This document shows, piece after piece, positions 1-11,613 of a stretch of 64,000 bases of DNA; the first letter of the stretch is position 1, and the number at the start of each line of letters is the position of its first letter. The notes below the pieces were generated by a model. The model did not search any database. It was not told where the DNA came from and saw only the letters and a list, made by a program, of their open reading frames with translations. The position numbers were made by a program, and so were the translations under genes. The DNA is from Paramecium sonneborni (Eukaryota > Ciliophora > Oligohymenophorea > Peniculida > Parameciidae), in assembly GCA_905182985.1 (NCBI GenBank), contig CAJJDN010000022.1, forward strand, positions 62,001 to 126,000. The letters are read 5' to 3'.

Positions 1-864
1 TAAACGAAGATTGATTAAGTAAAATATATTTATTAAGAAAGGCTTTTGAATATGCAAAAAAAGCTCAAGATAAATTTAAATCTGATATAAACTATTAATA
101 ATATGCAGAATATGTAGATTAAATAATTGTATAATATAATTATATGATTGAAAATGTTAAAGAATTGGATTCTGATGGTTGGATATTTGATGGCTTAAGT
201 AACGGAATATCTGTGAAATATAAATTTCCAGAAAATACTTCAACTGCTTCTATGCTAATGGAAACCTAAATTCCTGTAAATGCAATAAGAGTTTTAGCAT
301 TAGTAAATGAAATGGATTTAAATTATTTATGGGTTCCTTTTTGCAAAAGAACTTATGTTAATAAAGTTTTAAATAGAGCTTGCAAGGTTTGTACATCAGA
401 AATGTATTTCCCTATAATTCCAGATAGAGAATGTGTTTTTGTTGGTGAAGGTTATGATAGATTATAAGTGAATGGAACTATTACATTATTATCAAGATCT
501 GTAGATAATGATAAAGAATTTTTAGAAAAGAATGGAATATATATACCAGAAAAATCTAGGTTTGTCAGAATGTATATTAAATATTATATTTTTGAAATTA
601 CTCCTATTGATAAAGATTCATGTTCTATAAGAGCTTGTACTAATGTGAATCCTAAAATTTCTATGGTTCCAAATAGTGTTTTAGCTTATATTGGAAGAAA
701 AGTATTAGTTTTATTTGATATTTTAGTTTGCTCATATTTTAATTTAAAAAATTGTGAATTTTGCAAAAACATTCGAAAAATCTCCTTTTTATCCTGTTTA
801 TTTGGAACATATAGAATTTTATAATTGGTTAGAAGAAAAATTAAAAAACCATCTTAAATATTGA
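1..864 (+). CDS. START/lipid-binding-like domain protein, 3' part
   Basis: The 5' end lies outside the window. With TAA/TAG read as Gln the frame runs through a conserved-looking block (WIFDGLSNGISVKY, FPENTSTASM, WVPFC) to LAYIGRK. There a 25-nt intron (702-726, GTATTAG...TTTTAG) is needed to continue into FEKSPFYPVYLEHIEFYNWL and a TGA at 862-864. The W...VPFC spacing and the C-terminal helix resemble the START-type lipid-transfer family found in many copies in ciliates; that is inference from pattern only. The first 40 bases contain a frame change that probably reflects another mini-intron. It converges with the next gene on the opposite strand, with about 42 bp between stop codons. Confidence 0.6.
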
Positions 865-906
865 ATAATAATTTGTACTATTTAATATTTTTATTTTTAT
901 CTTATA

Positions 907-3900
907 AATCAAGCCAATTATTTTTAAGCTGATTATTTTAATTGTTTTATGATAGGAGCTGCTAATCTTTTTCTTTCAAAAGCTTCTTGAGTCAACTTAA
1001 TTTATTCATCACTCAATGCTAATCTATGTCTTCCTATTTATTTTTCCATAGTATTAAAAAATGCTTCAGATCCAAAATCACTCAAAGCTACTTATTAAGT
1101 CATACTGACTAAATCATTTAAAGGAATATATCTTTTTAAATCATATTCAATATTACCTATATAAACGATCAGTCACAATTTTTTTTTCAAATAATTGCCA
1201 AAGCGAAGCATCTTTAACATTTATTTTACCACAAGTTCCAATAATTGTAGCAAATGAAACTGAATGATCTCTTGTTAAATTTGGAACAAATTCTTTCAAT
1301 GCTGGTAAAACATATTCATAGAAATCTTCATCAGCATCTAAATCTAATTCATTTATTCTTTAAAAATATTAAATAATAACATGTTACCTTTAAAATGCAT
1401 ATGCTACTTAATGATCAGTTATAATATCAAGATTTTCTCTTATTAAAACACCAAATTATCTATTTGAGTATGCTCCTATTAAAGCATTTGACATTCTTTA
1501 ATATGCATATGGATTAACATCCCAAATTGTTGGAATTTTTCCTTTATTTAATATTCTATACTACTTGCTTATGATAAATAAAATCTGATTGCTGCTTTTT
1601 GGAGCATTTTTAATTATTAATATTTATTATTATAATACTCATTCCTATTATATTGCCAAAGCTAAATTGGCCTTCTTCTATTCATTAGCTTCGTTTGAAA
1701 CCTTCATTAATTATTATCTTAATGCATCTATTTCATTGAATGCATTTACTAAAGTCAAACTTAGAGCTTGTTCTTTTTATTCTAATTCTCTTTATTTTGA
1801 CAATTATTCTTATAATTTATCAATTTCCTATAATATTTTAATAATTATAAATACATCTTAGGATTCTTCAAATAATTTATGCACTTATTCTAATTCTTTA
1901 GTTAAGCCTTGTCTTTATTCCTCAGAAGTATTCAATTTATTTCCTTATGCATCATATTTAACTCTCATTCTCTCTATTTCACTTGATAGCAAAGCCACTT
2001 TATTTTCTAATTAATACTTAAATTATTTAATAATTAATATTACCTTTTCTTCTTATAATTTTTCTATCTTTTTCTTTAACTCTTCAATTATTTATTCATA
2101 ATTTTAATTGTTACTTACTTGTGTATTCAATTTTTCTATTTAATTTTTTAAATCAGCAATTTAAACTTATTATTAAGTTAAATCTATCTATAATTTTTGT
2201 GATCTAAGTAATAATAATATAAATAAAATACTCTGCTACTAAATCATTATTTTTATCTCTTAATTCTTCAATTAGATCTTATAACTTTTAAATATCATTT
2301 TCTTATCCAGCAATAACATTCTATAATTCAGCAATTTGAGTATTCTAAGCCTCTAAATTCTTATTGGAACTTTAGAGTTACTAATATTTCTATTCTAATT
2401 ATTTATATGACTCCTCTCTTGACTTATTTTCTTACTCTTTCTAATCTAATTATTATTTAAGATTATTATTATCTAAAATTTATTATTTAGTTTCATCCTA
2501 ACTAACTCTTAAGAGATGTTCTAAATTCTTATTAGCTTCATTAATTAATTATTATTCAAGATTTCCAATTTTATCTGCCAATACTTAATTATCTGTTTCT
2601 AATTATTTTAATTAAGCAATTTAAGCTTCCAAATCTACAATTTGCTTTTTTAATTATTCAGCTTCATTTTATCTACTATTTAATTTATATTAAAATCTTT
2701 CAACTTCAGTTGATAACATAGCTATTTTATTTTCTAAATCATTCTTTACTCTTAAAGCATCATTCAATTATTTATTTAATGTTTCATTTGCTTATAATTC
2801 ATTATTATAATCTTATTAAAGTTTTTACAATCCTTCATCTAATATTTATATCTTATTTGGTAATTCACTAAGTTATGAAATTCGAGTTGAGAATTAAGAA
2901 TTCTCAACATATAATTTTTCATTCTCTTTACTTAAATCATTGAATTAATTACTATAATCTTTTAATTATTTTTATAAGGCTTCTATATGTTATTGTTATT
3001 ATTTATTTAAAGCATTTTATTGAGCTACTTCTTAAGCTATCACTCGTAGTTCATCTACTCTAATAAATTTAAAATAATTAATACTCTTTTTCTAATTATT
3101 ATAATTAAATCAAATAAGAAGATAAAAGTTAATCAACTTTGTTTTTTTCATTCAAATTGCAATTAGCTTAAGCTTCTGCTGTTGTTAATTTAGTATTTAA
3201 TTAAATTACTTAATTTTCCAAAATCTATAGTTTTTCTTATAAACCTTGGTTTTATGTTTCTTATTCTCTTAACTCAGCTGTTAATTATGAATTCTAAAAT
3301 TTAAGATCAGGGATAGTTTTATCATTTTCTAAATCATAAATCTTTTTATTTGCTTCTGAAAGTTCTTAACCTTTGGTCTATAATAAGGCATTTAATCTTG
3401 AAATATCTGAAGCCTATGAATTATTTTTAGATTCTAAATTAGAAGCTTAACTTTAGAATTTAGAATTTTCTTGACTCATTTAAAGTAGTTTTTATTATAA
3501 TTCAGCAACTAATTTAGCTTAATCTTATAATCCTGAATAATCTTTGGCTTGCAATCTCTTAAAATCAGATTGAGCATTAGTTAATTATTTTTATAATTCA
3601 TTTATTTTAGCATGTAAATCTGTAATAGTTTACTCTTTCTACTTAAGATTTCCTTAGAGTTTATTCAATTCAGTCTTAAGTTAAATAACTTCATTTTCTG
3701 CAGCATTTCTAGCTTATTCATTTAATCTTAATTATTCTAATTATGAGAGCAATGCTGAAACTTTATCTTATAATTAGCCAATATCTTCATTTTTTAATTT
3801 TAATTGTTTATTTAAAGTTTCTCTCTCTTATTAGAGTAATTAAAGTCTATTTTCTAGATTAAATAATTCATTAAGTTATTATTCAGCTATTTATAATTTG

Positions 3901-4904
3901 CTTAAAGTTGTATAATATTACTTTCTGAATTAATCTAATTCTCTTTTAGTTTGATCAAGTTGATCCTTCAACTTTTAATTATCTAATTTCAAATAATTAA
4001 TATTCTTTAATTCACATTCTTATTATGTGATTCTAAGAATAAACAAAATTAATACTTTAATTTAAGTTCATTGATCATTTTAATTCTACTTTCTAAATCT
4101 TATTTTAATTTATCATATTATTTTTCTTAGAATGCTAATCTATCTTCTAGATCAGAAATGGCAGCATCCTTAGATAAAAGTTATGATTATAATTGTAACA
4201 TAGAATTAGTCGTTTCTGAACTAGTAACTATTTTTCTTTCAATGACTTCACTCACTTGTTATTATTATGATCTGACTGATCCTGATAAAGGATTATTTTA
4301 TTCAAATTATCTAATGATTTCAAGTAGTTTGACTCTTTCTTATTATTAATCTTCATATAACTTTTTCCAAACATCAACATCTTTAATTAAACTATTTACT
4401 TAAGCCTTATAATCTCTAATAAGTAATTCATTTCCTTCTAATTCAATCACTCTTGCATAGATTTCTGAATTCTTCTTTCTCAATGATTCAATATCTTATG
4501 ATTTTTATGATAATAAATCATTAAACTTAGTTACTTACAATCTAACTGTATTTAATTCAAAATTCTCATTTTCTAATTGTGTTAATCTTACTCTCATTTT
4601 TTCACATTCTGTTGCTTTCTCTCTAAGTAAAGCTGATATTTATGTATTGTCCTATCTCAATAGATTGATTCTATCTTCTAATTAAACTGACTTAATATAA
4701 TAACCAAATCTTTACTTTTTCAGCAGCATATCTACACTTATCATATAATGATTCAAGCTCAAAATACTTTTTTCTCCACATGCTATGATCTTTTTCCATA
4801 TTATAAATTTAAGCTTCTAATTGTTCTACTCTATCATCTTCCTTGTGCTCCATTACTACTTACTTATAAACTGCATTCATTGGAATTCCTTATGGTAAAG
4901 ACAT
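907..4904 (-). CDS. Large coiled-coil protein with helical C-terminal domain
   Basis: About 1,290 residues starting at MSLPQGIPMNAVYKQ and ending LKQSAQKQLA before TGA. The N-terminal three quarters is an almost uninterrupted heptad-rich, Q/E/K/L coiled coil. The last roughly 200 residues change character to a helical, non-coiled domain (IWDVNPYAYQRMSNALIGAY, then SFATIIGTCGKINVKD and HRLALSDEQIKLTQ) that looks like stacked helical repeats. Several introns of 25-30 nt are required, for example around 4690-4715, 3056-3080 and 1125-1150, each restoring the frame exactly. No catalytic motif was seen. A cytoskeletal or basal-body role is plausible for such a ciliate protein but is inference. Only 43 bp separate its start from the stop of the upstream gene on the same strand. 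Confidence 0.75.
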
Positions 4905-4947
4905 TGAAAGATATTTATTAAAATTATATATAAATATATTAAATTAA

Positions 4948-6155
4948 TCATGATATTTAATTCTAATTTATTATTTAATAATATTACCTATAATTTATTT
5001 CGACTTAATTCATACTTCTCAAGTGTCTTTCTTGATTATTCCAATTCTTATTTTAATTTATTTACTGTATCATCAATCTAATTATTATTTTATATTTTGT
5101 ATTATTCAAAATGTAAATCTCTAGAAGCAGAAGATTCTCCCTTACTACTCTCCTTTTATGCTTTTGGACTTGCTTAATTACTTTTCTTTGCACTACTCTT
5201 TTTTACTTCTCTTTATTCTTCATACAAAGGTACGTATTTTTAAAGCAAATAAAACAAAAAATCTAAAAGTATTTCATTTTCGCTAATATTTTATTCTGCA
5301 TATTTTTTAGATTTTGCTTATTATTTCTCAAAATCTCTTTCATATTTTTCTAAATATGGTAATGACATCTCTGCAAATTTATCAAAGAATTCTTCATATT
5401 ATTTTTATTCCTTTTCTAACTACTAATATTTTGATTCTGATTGACCTGTTTCTTTGTTCCTTTTCATTAATGTTTTTATTTATTCATCATATTTAAATTA
5501 TAATTAATGTACTATCTCCTCATGTTCTTCTATCTTTGTCTATAATTCATCCTTCAATTCATCTATCTATCTTTATAACTATTTAATTAAATATTGTGAC
5601 TCAGTAATACCTTTAAATTTCTCTCTTTATCTTCCGAATTTGTCAATCTCTTTTATTAATCCAACCTAGAATTTGACATATTTAACTCCAATTTTATTTT
5701 CCTTATCTCATTTTATAAAAAAGTCACAGTGGCATCCAATTCCTTTCTATCACTATTTATTTGAAGTAACAACTATCAATTAGAATTTGCTATATATACT
5801 TAGAATGTTGTTGAAAATTCAGATCTTAAATCATTTGCATTGTAAGTATCCTATTATGTATTTACTATTATTATACTAATAAATGATTAATTGTTGTTTC
5901 TGTATTAGTTATATTGATATCCCTTTATGTAAGCATTTAATTAAAACATTAAGCAAATAATTAGATGATCTTTACAACTAATACATTTTAATTTGCTTAA
6001 GGATTAACTATTACATTAGATAAAGTCTTTTCTTTTAATAAATAATATTTCTCTAACATATCTAAAGGTAATGCTATCAATTATTATTGCAAAACTAAAT
6101 TACCTGAATACTTTAGCAATTATTCACATATATCAAGCAAACGTTTATATTCCAT
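4948..6155 (-). CDS. Coiled-coil protein, unknown function
   Basis: Roughly 370 residues starting MEYKRLLDICEQLLKYSG, with a helical N-terminal part, a linker rich in Ser/Lys (KKSSAKKSNQASPKAQKES) and a C-terminal coiled coil ending LSRNKLQNQIS then TGA. At least three introns of 25-27 nt were identified (near the C-terminus at about 4962-4986, and two near 5780-5880). A CxxC...H...C segment near residue 60 could be a small zinc knuckle or may be intronic; I could not settle this. It lies directly upstream of, and in the same direction as, the large coiled-coil gene, and the two may serve a related structure. Function is unknown. Confidence 0.6.
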
Positions 6156-6347
6156 TTTATTTTCAAATTTTTTTAACTAAAATTATATAATCAATTTAGG
6201 GTTATTCAATTAAATATACAATTGATATATTAATTGGGAATCTGAATTCAAAAATACAAACTTATGAATTCAAGTCTATTAATTTCGAACTTGAATGACC
6301 AAAGAATTAAAGAAAAATTATTTATTAATTTATATATATAAATAATA

Positions 6348-6713
6348 ATGAATCCAAACTCATTCAAACTCTATAAATCAATTTGCTCTGCAGTGACCTC
6401 AGCTGGTTTGACATTCACAAACTTTACAAACAAAACATTTATAGGGAGATCAGTTTAATATGTTGAGTATATGAATATTTATATTATTCAGCCATTTGAT
6501 TTATACAAAGGCACCAAGATTATCATACATAGAACATTATGCTCCAGTATATACACCAAAAAGAGTCACTTATGCTGCTCCAATCTGTTTGGCTTTAGCT
6601 GGCACAGTGTTATTAGCTGAGGTATGAAATTAATAAATAAAAATTCATAGATTGCTTGGACCAATAATGCCAAAGAATAAGCAAATAATTATTTTATTGC
6701 AACAAGAGAATGA
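6348..6713 (+). CDS. Small protein with one membrane segment, unknown
   Basis: About 103 residues in three exons: MNPNSFKLYKSICSAVTSAG, an intron at 6467-6491 (25 nt, CAG end), a middle exon (YTKAPRLSYIEHYAPVYTPK), an intron at 6622-6650 (29 nt) and a last exon ending NNYFIATRE before TGA. Both introns contain in-frame stops or shift the frame, so their removal is well supported. A hydrophobic stretch (APICLALAGTVLLAE) could span a membrane. The N-terminus is basic and Ser/Thr-rich, compatible with mitochondrial import, but this is inference. I do not recognise the family. It is read toward the next gene with only 34 bp between them. Confidence 0.65.
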
Positions 6714-6747
6714 AATATATTATTTAGAAATAATAAAATATAAAATA

Positions 6748-7468
6748 ATGAAATTTAAGCTCCTTTTTGTGATTTTAGTCCTATGTAGTACATAGGATAT
6801 GCCAGATTAAGAATTTCCAAAAAAGACACCAGTAATTATGCTAAATGATAATAATTGAGATGCAATAACACATTTAGGTAATGAGGGATTAGAAAAACCA
6901 TGGTTTATTTTCTTTTGGGCTCCATGGTGTAAAGGATGTCATAGAATAGTTAAAATTTGGGAGGAAATGGTTACTAATTATAATGGTACAATAAATATTG
7001 GAGCTATAGATACGTAAGAATAAAAGTTAATAAAGATATAATTAAGAACTTATTGGTGATAGGATTGGTATAACTAAATATCCAACCTTTGTATTTTTTG
7101 ATACTGATAATAAGATGTATTTCTATAATGGTAAATCTCTATTCAATCATTAGAATCTACAAACATAGGTAATTTTACTTAATTTTTTGATGAAAAGAAA
7201 TATCTTCATCTAGAACCTTATGGCACTCCTAAAGAAATTGATCACTTTAAAAAATGGTTAAGAAGTATATTTTCATTAAAAATGGTAATCGATTTTACTA
7301 TTATTCAGGTTCCTGTATATGTGGTTGTTGCTAACATCATTATGCATTTATGGCAATAAGTAAGAAAAAAAAGATAAATCAGAAGCAAAAAGAGTAAAAT
7401 TAGAATTATATAGAAAATTATTAGAGCAATAAGAAAGAGAGTAGTACTTCAAGATAAAAAGAGATTGA
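6748..7468 (+). CDS. Thioredoxin-fold (PDI/TMX-like) membrane protein with in-frame TGA
   Basis: Starts with a clear signal peptide (MKFKLLFVILVLCSTQ) followed by a thioredoxin domain: the strand VIMLNDNN, then WFIFFWAPWCKGCHRI with a CxxC redox site, and a cis-Pro region KYPTFVFFD. A later hydrophobic segment (VPVYVVVANIIMHLW) looks like a transmembrane helix, followed by a basic, charged tail ending YFKIKRD, the arrangement of TMX-type ER oxidoreductases. Introns are needed at about 6999-7020 (22 nt) and about 7169-7197 (29 nt). Two oddities: a TGA at 6856-6858, exactly between NDNN and DAITHLG, with no multiple-of-three intron to remove it, and a one-base shift in the A-run near 7365. It is either a decaying copy or carries sequence errors. 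Confidence 0.55.
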
Positions 7469-7621
7469 TTTGTTAATAGATATATATATTTACATTTATT
7501 TTATTTTATTTATCAACCATTTACTCTCTTAACTCTCAATTATTATATTCAAAATTTGAAAATTAAATTAATACATGTTATTTAATTAATTGTTCAATTA
7601 TATATGTACTAAAATATTTAA

Positions 7622-9088
7622 ATGGAATTTGAAGATTATAAGAATGAAGAGAATTTGTTATCAGGCATTTCATATTAAACACCATCAAAAGATGGTACAG
7701 ACTAACACTTCATTAATTCATTTTAAGTTTCCCCTACTTTTTAACAATCCTAATAAAAACAATAAGAAAATAATTATTTCAAATCCGAATTAATAATTAA
7801 TCCTCATTATGCAGATTAACAATAAAAAAATAATGAACTTAGTTTTAGTTTAAATAATTAAAGCATCAAATAAGATAATTGTTTTTTTTAGCAAATATAT
7901 GAAAAACTGGCTAAACTTGAAATGGATCTGAATAATTAATCTCTTCATGAATCATATAGCGACATTAAATCAAGTATCATGGAATTTTAGGTAAAATATT
8001 GTTAACAACTAAACTTCAATACATCAGATTAAATACCTGAATATCAAAATGTGTGTTTACCGTAAAGTAGTGAAAGCAAACATCTGAGAACTAGATCGGA
8101 AGCTAATCTTTTAACAAGAAATATCAATCCCAAAACAAAGATAAATGAACACTCAAATATTAGTCAAAAATTGTTTGATAGTAATATTTTTTTAAAATAG
8201 AGCGAAGAATACTCATTATTATTTAATATTATTAAATCTGATTTAGAAAATTTTGAAAATAGTGAACGTAAAGATTATGATTAAAGTATGGAATTGATTA
8301 ATCATTATTATAAATTGAGAAATACTTTTTAAATCTAAATGTAGGAGAAAGATTATATCATTTAAAATATTTAGAACTATCTTGATTAGACAAATTTTAC
8401 TATTGCTGAATTTGAAAAAAATTTTGATACATTAACATAAGGTCTTAGTTTTCATTCAAAAAATTTATAAGTAGAAACGAAAGAAGAATTAGTATCTCTT
8501 GTTATTTTAAAAATTTAAGAATTAGATGATTCAAAATTATAATTAGAAAAATAATTAATTGATTCTTAATAAGAATAGTTAGAATAATAAAAAATACAAA
8601 ATCAATAACTTATGGAATATGAGAAAGTTTTATAATCTTATAAAAATTTAGATAATTCAACATAATTGCTTTTACAAGAAAAAGAAAATTAAGAAGTGAT
8701 TATTAAATCTTTAAGTCAAGAAATATTAATTTTAAAGCAATATTCTAAAGATAACAAAATCAATTTTCTACGTTAAAATTTAGAATAATTAATGATATAA
8801 ATTAAAGATTTTACTATTTTATCAACTAAATTACTTTAGCATATATTTAATTAAACAGGCGCCAATTTGTCTTTAAAAGATTGTAATCGTTTTAATGAAT
8901 AATATAAGACTCTTTAAGATTATTTTTAAAGCTAAGATATTGGGAACATCGAAAAGTTATCTGAAAACTTTATAGAGTTTTAATCAGAGATTGAAGTATA
9001 AAAAAAATAAATTTGTATACAATTTTAAGGTTTAGTTTAATAGATTAGACTTTAAAGATAATAATTAATGGATACCCTATATATATGA
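7622..9088 (+). CDS. Coiled-coil protein, 488 residues, intronless
   Basis: One uninterrupted frame from ATG to TGA (488 codons) once TAA/TAG are Gln. The N-terminal 150 residues are polar and Ser/Asn/Gln-rich (LLSGISYQTPSKDGT). From about residue 190 onward the protein is a long Q/E/K/L coiled coil (for example LEKQLIDSQQEQLEQQK). No enzymatic motif. Its last 316 bp reappear exactly at 9970-10285 because of the assembly duplication; this first copy is the intact one. Function unknown; such proteins are typical ciliate cytoskeleton-associated components, which is inference only. Confidence 0.75.
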
Positions 9089-9968
9089 TTAAGCTATATA
9101 AATATATATATATTTAAAATACTCTCATTAATCAACTTCCTCATTGTTTTTCTGTCTTCTTTATGGATTGTTATCGTAATTTCTGTTGTTGTTTCTATTT
9201 TCATAGTTTCTCTATCCTCCTCTTTATGGTTTTCTAAATAGAATAAAAGTAGATGGTACTTGCTTCTAACTGTAATGTAATCATCTTCTTCTTGTTATTT
9301 TTCTTCCTAATTTTGTGTAGGTTATTTGTCAACTTTTTCTTCCCAGAGTTAATCTTATTAATAATTTCTGTCTCTATTATGATAATGTTATTTATTTCCT
9401 TTATATGGTCTATCGTAATTGTTTCTTCTGTCATAATTATTATTATTGTAATATTTTTTATAATTTTTTCTGTCATCATATTATTAATTGTGTCTTTGGC
9501 CTTCTCTTGTTTAAGGTAACTAATCTTAATTAGATTGTTAGACTTAATTTGAAGTATCCTCTTATGGTTATTCATTTAATGGTTATTATTCAATAAATTA
9601 CTATTATTCAGTTTCAACAACTTCAGATTATTCAACTTATTTAGATGAAAGTTAGACTTCTTCTTATGGTGTTTAATTTGATAAGACTTATTATTCTTAT
9701 TATTAAATAACTTATTGAACTTATTATTGAACTGTTTCTGTTTCATTTTATTCTTACTTAGGTTCTTACTCTTATTCTTTTGATTAAGTTTCAAACTATA
9801 AGTATAAATAATTTAAATACTTTCAATCCTTTCCATGGTTGATCTTTTTTGAGTTATTATCCAACTATTTTAGATTAAAATAATTTAGCCAATTCATGGG
9901 TAGATTCATGATCTTAAGCTAAAAGAGTGATTAATTAAGGATCTTAGGCGAGATATTGAAGAATTATA
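8773..9968. repeat. Direct duplication, copy 1 (1,196 bp)
   Basis: Identical, as far as I can read, to 9970-11165 at a constant offset of 1,197. The two copies are separated by a single ambiguous base (N at 9969). The block starts inside the coiled-coil gene 7622-9088 and ends inside the opposite-strand RNA-binding-like gene, so its borders respect no gene boundary. That and the N junction indicate two overlapping contig ends joined without merging. Confidence 0.9.
9125..9968 (-). pseudogene. Duplicated 3' fragment of the Q/N/RGG-rich protein gene
   Basis: This is the copy-1 version of the 3' half of the gene at 10322-11470. Its stop is at 9125-9127 but it lacks the first exon part (start codon and about 100 residues), because the duplication border cuts it at 9968. 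It is probably not a real locus but the product of an unmerged contig overlap. Confidence 0.8.
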
Positions 9969-9969
9969 N

Positions 9970-11165
9970 TTAAAATTTAGAATAATTAATGATATAAATT
10001 AAAGATTTTACTATTTTATCAACTAAATTACTTTAGCATATATTTAATTAAACAGGCGCCAATTTGTCTTTAAAAGATTGTAATCGTTTTAATGAATAAT
10101 ATAAGACTCTTTAAGATTATTTTTAAAGCTAAGATATTGGGAACATCGAAAAGTTATCTGAAAACTTTATAGAGTTTTAATCAGAGATTGAAGTATAAAA
10201 AAAATAAATTTGTATACAATTTTAAGGTTTAGTTTAATAGATTAGACTTTAAAGATAATAATTAATGGATACCCTATATATATGATTAAGCTATATAAAT
10301 ATATATATATTTAAAATACTCTCATTAATCAACTTCCTCATTGTTTTTCTGTCTTCTTTATGGATTGTTATCGTAATTTCTGTTGTTGTTTCTATTTTCA
10401 TAGTTTCTCTATCCTCCTCTTTATGGTTTTCTAAATAGAATAAAAGTAGATGGTACTTGCTTCTAACTGTAATGTAATCATCTTCTTCTTGTTATTTTTC
10501 TTCCTAATTTTGTGTAGGTTATTTGTCAACTTTTTCTTCCCAGAGTTAATCTTATTAATAATTTCTGTCTCTATTATGATAATGTTATTTATTTCCTTTA
10601 TATGGTCTATCGTAATTGTTTCTTCTGTCATAATTATTATTATTGTAATATTTTTTATAATTTTTTCTGTCATCATATTATTAATTGTGTCTTTGGCCTT
10701 CTCTTGTTTAAGGTAACTAATCTTAATTAGATTGTTAGACTTAATTTGAAGTATCCTCTTATGGTTATTCATTTAATGGTTATTATTCAATAAATTACTA
10801 TTATTCAGTTTCAACAACTTCAGATTATTCAACTTATTTAGATGAAAGTTAGACTTCTTCTTATGGTGTTTAATTTGATAAGACTTATTATTCTTATTAT
10901 TAAATAACTTATTGAACTTATTATTGAACTGTTTCTGTTTCATTTTATTCTTACTTAGGTTCTTACTCTTATTCTTTTGATTAAGTTTCAAACTATAAGT
11001 ATAAATAATTTAAATACTTTCAATCCTTTCCATGGTTGATCTTTTTTGAGTTATTATCCAACTATTTTAGATTAAAATAATTTAGCCAATTCATGGGTAG
11101 ATTCATGATCTTAAGCTAAAAGAGTGATTAATTAAGGATCTTAGGCGAGATATTGAAGAATTATA
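9970..11165. repeat. Direct duplication, copy 2 (1,196 bp)
   Basis: Second copy of 8773-9968. Its left part (9970-10285) is a headless repeat of the end of the coiled-coil gene, and its right part is the genuine 3' half of the gene at 10322-11470. Collapsing the two copies (removing 1,197 bp) gives two intact convergent genes about 36 bp apart. Confidence 0.9.
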
Positions 11166-11470
11166 ATATATGCTTCAATAGTAATTAATGATCCTTATTG
11201 TTCTGCTTCTTTCTTAGCATTTAGCCAATTTGTAAGTTGTCCTTCTAATTCTTTGATTTTTTCATTGTTTTCTTCTTTATTTTGAATCTTCTAGATCTAT
11301 TCTTGTTTCAATTCTTTAGTTTTTTGTAATTCTTCAAGCTCTGCAATATCCTTGAGTTTCTTTTGGAGATTTCTATATTTTTTGGATAAAAAGTTAAAAT
11401 AGAAGTCTTTCTCTTCATTTTTGACTGTATCCCAGATTGATTTGTTCTTTTATTATTTACCTCCTTTCAT
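10322..11470 (-). CDS. Probable RNA-binding protein: coiled coil plus Gln-rich and RGG/NR-rich tail
   Basis: About 360 residues. MKGGKQQKNKSIWDTVKN leads into a charged coiled coil, then a helical segment (ILQYLAQDPQLITLLAQ and STHELAKLFQSKIVG), a long low-complexity Gln/Glu region, and a basic tail rich in Arg, Asn and Tyr ending QRGGQRNYENRNNNRNY...EEVDQ. Introns: 25 nt after PWKGLK and 26 nt before KPQRGG; both restore the frame. Coiled coil plus RG/RGG tail is the layout of Caprin-type mRNP proteins and of Stm1/SERBP1-like ribosome-associated proteins. Which, if either, is not resolved. A cytoplasmic RNA-granule or ribosome role is inference. Confidence 0.7.
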
Positions 11471-11613
11471 ATTGTATTTTTTTGAAAAATATTTAAAAAT
11501 TAGGAATAAATACTAATGAGGATATGAATAATACTATATATTTATAGAGTCTTCTACTCTGAGAGATTGAGCGCAACACATTCAATTAAACATAATAATA
11601 TATAATGATGATC

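Noticed and set aside
6856..6858. TGA as selenocysteine in the thioredoxin-like gene
   Set aside because: It lies in a beta strand away from the CxxC site, and no SECIS-like hairpin was noticed downstream; error or decay is simpler.
9253..9519. Very hydrophobic 88-codon plus-strand frame (and its twin at 10450-10716) that looks like a membrane protein
   Set aside because: It is antisense to the Asn/Arg/Lys-rich tail of the RNA-binding-like gene; AAT/AAC/AGA codons read backwards give Ile/Val/Leu/Ser, explaining the hydrophobicity.
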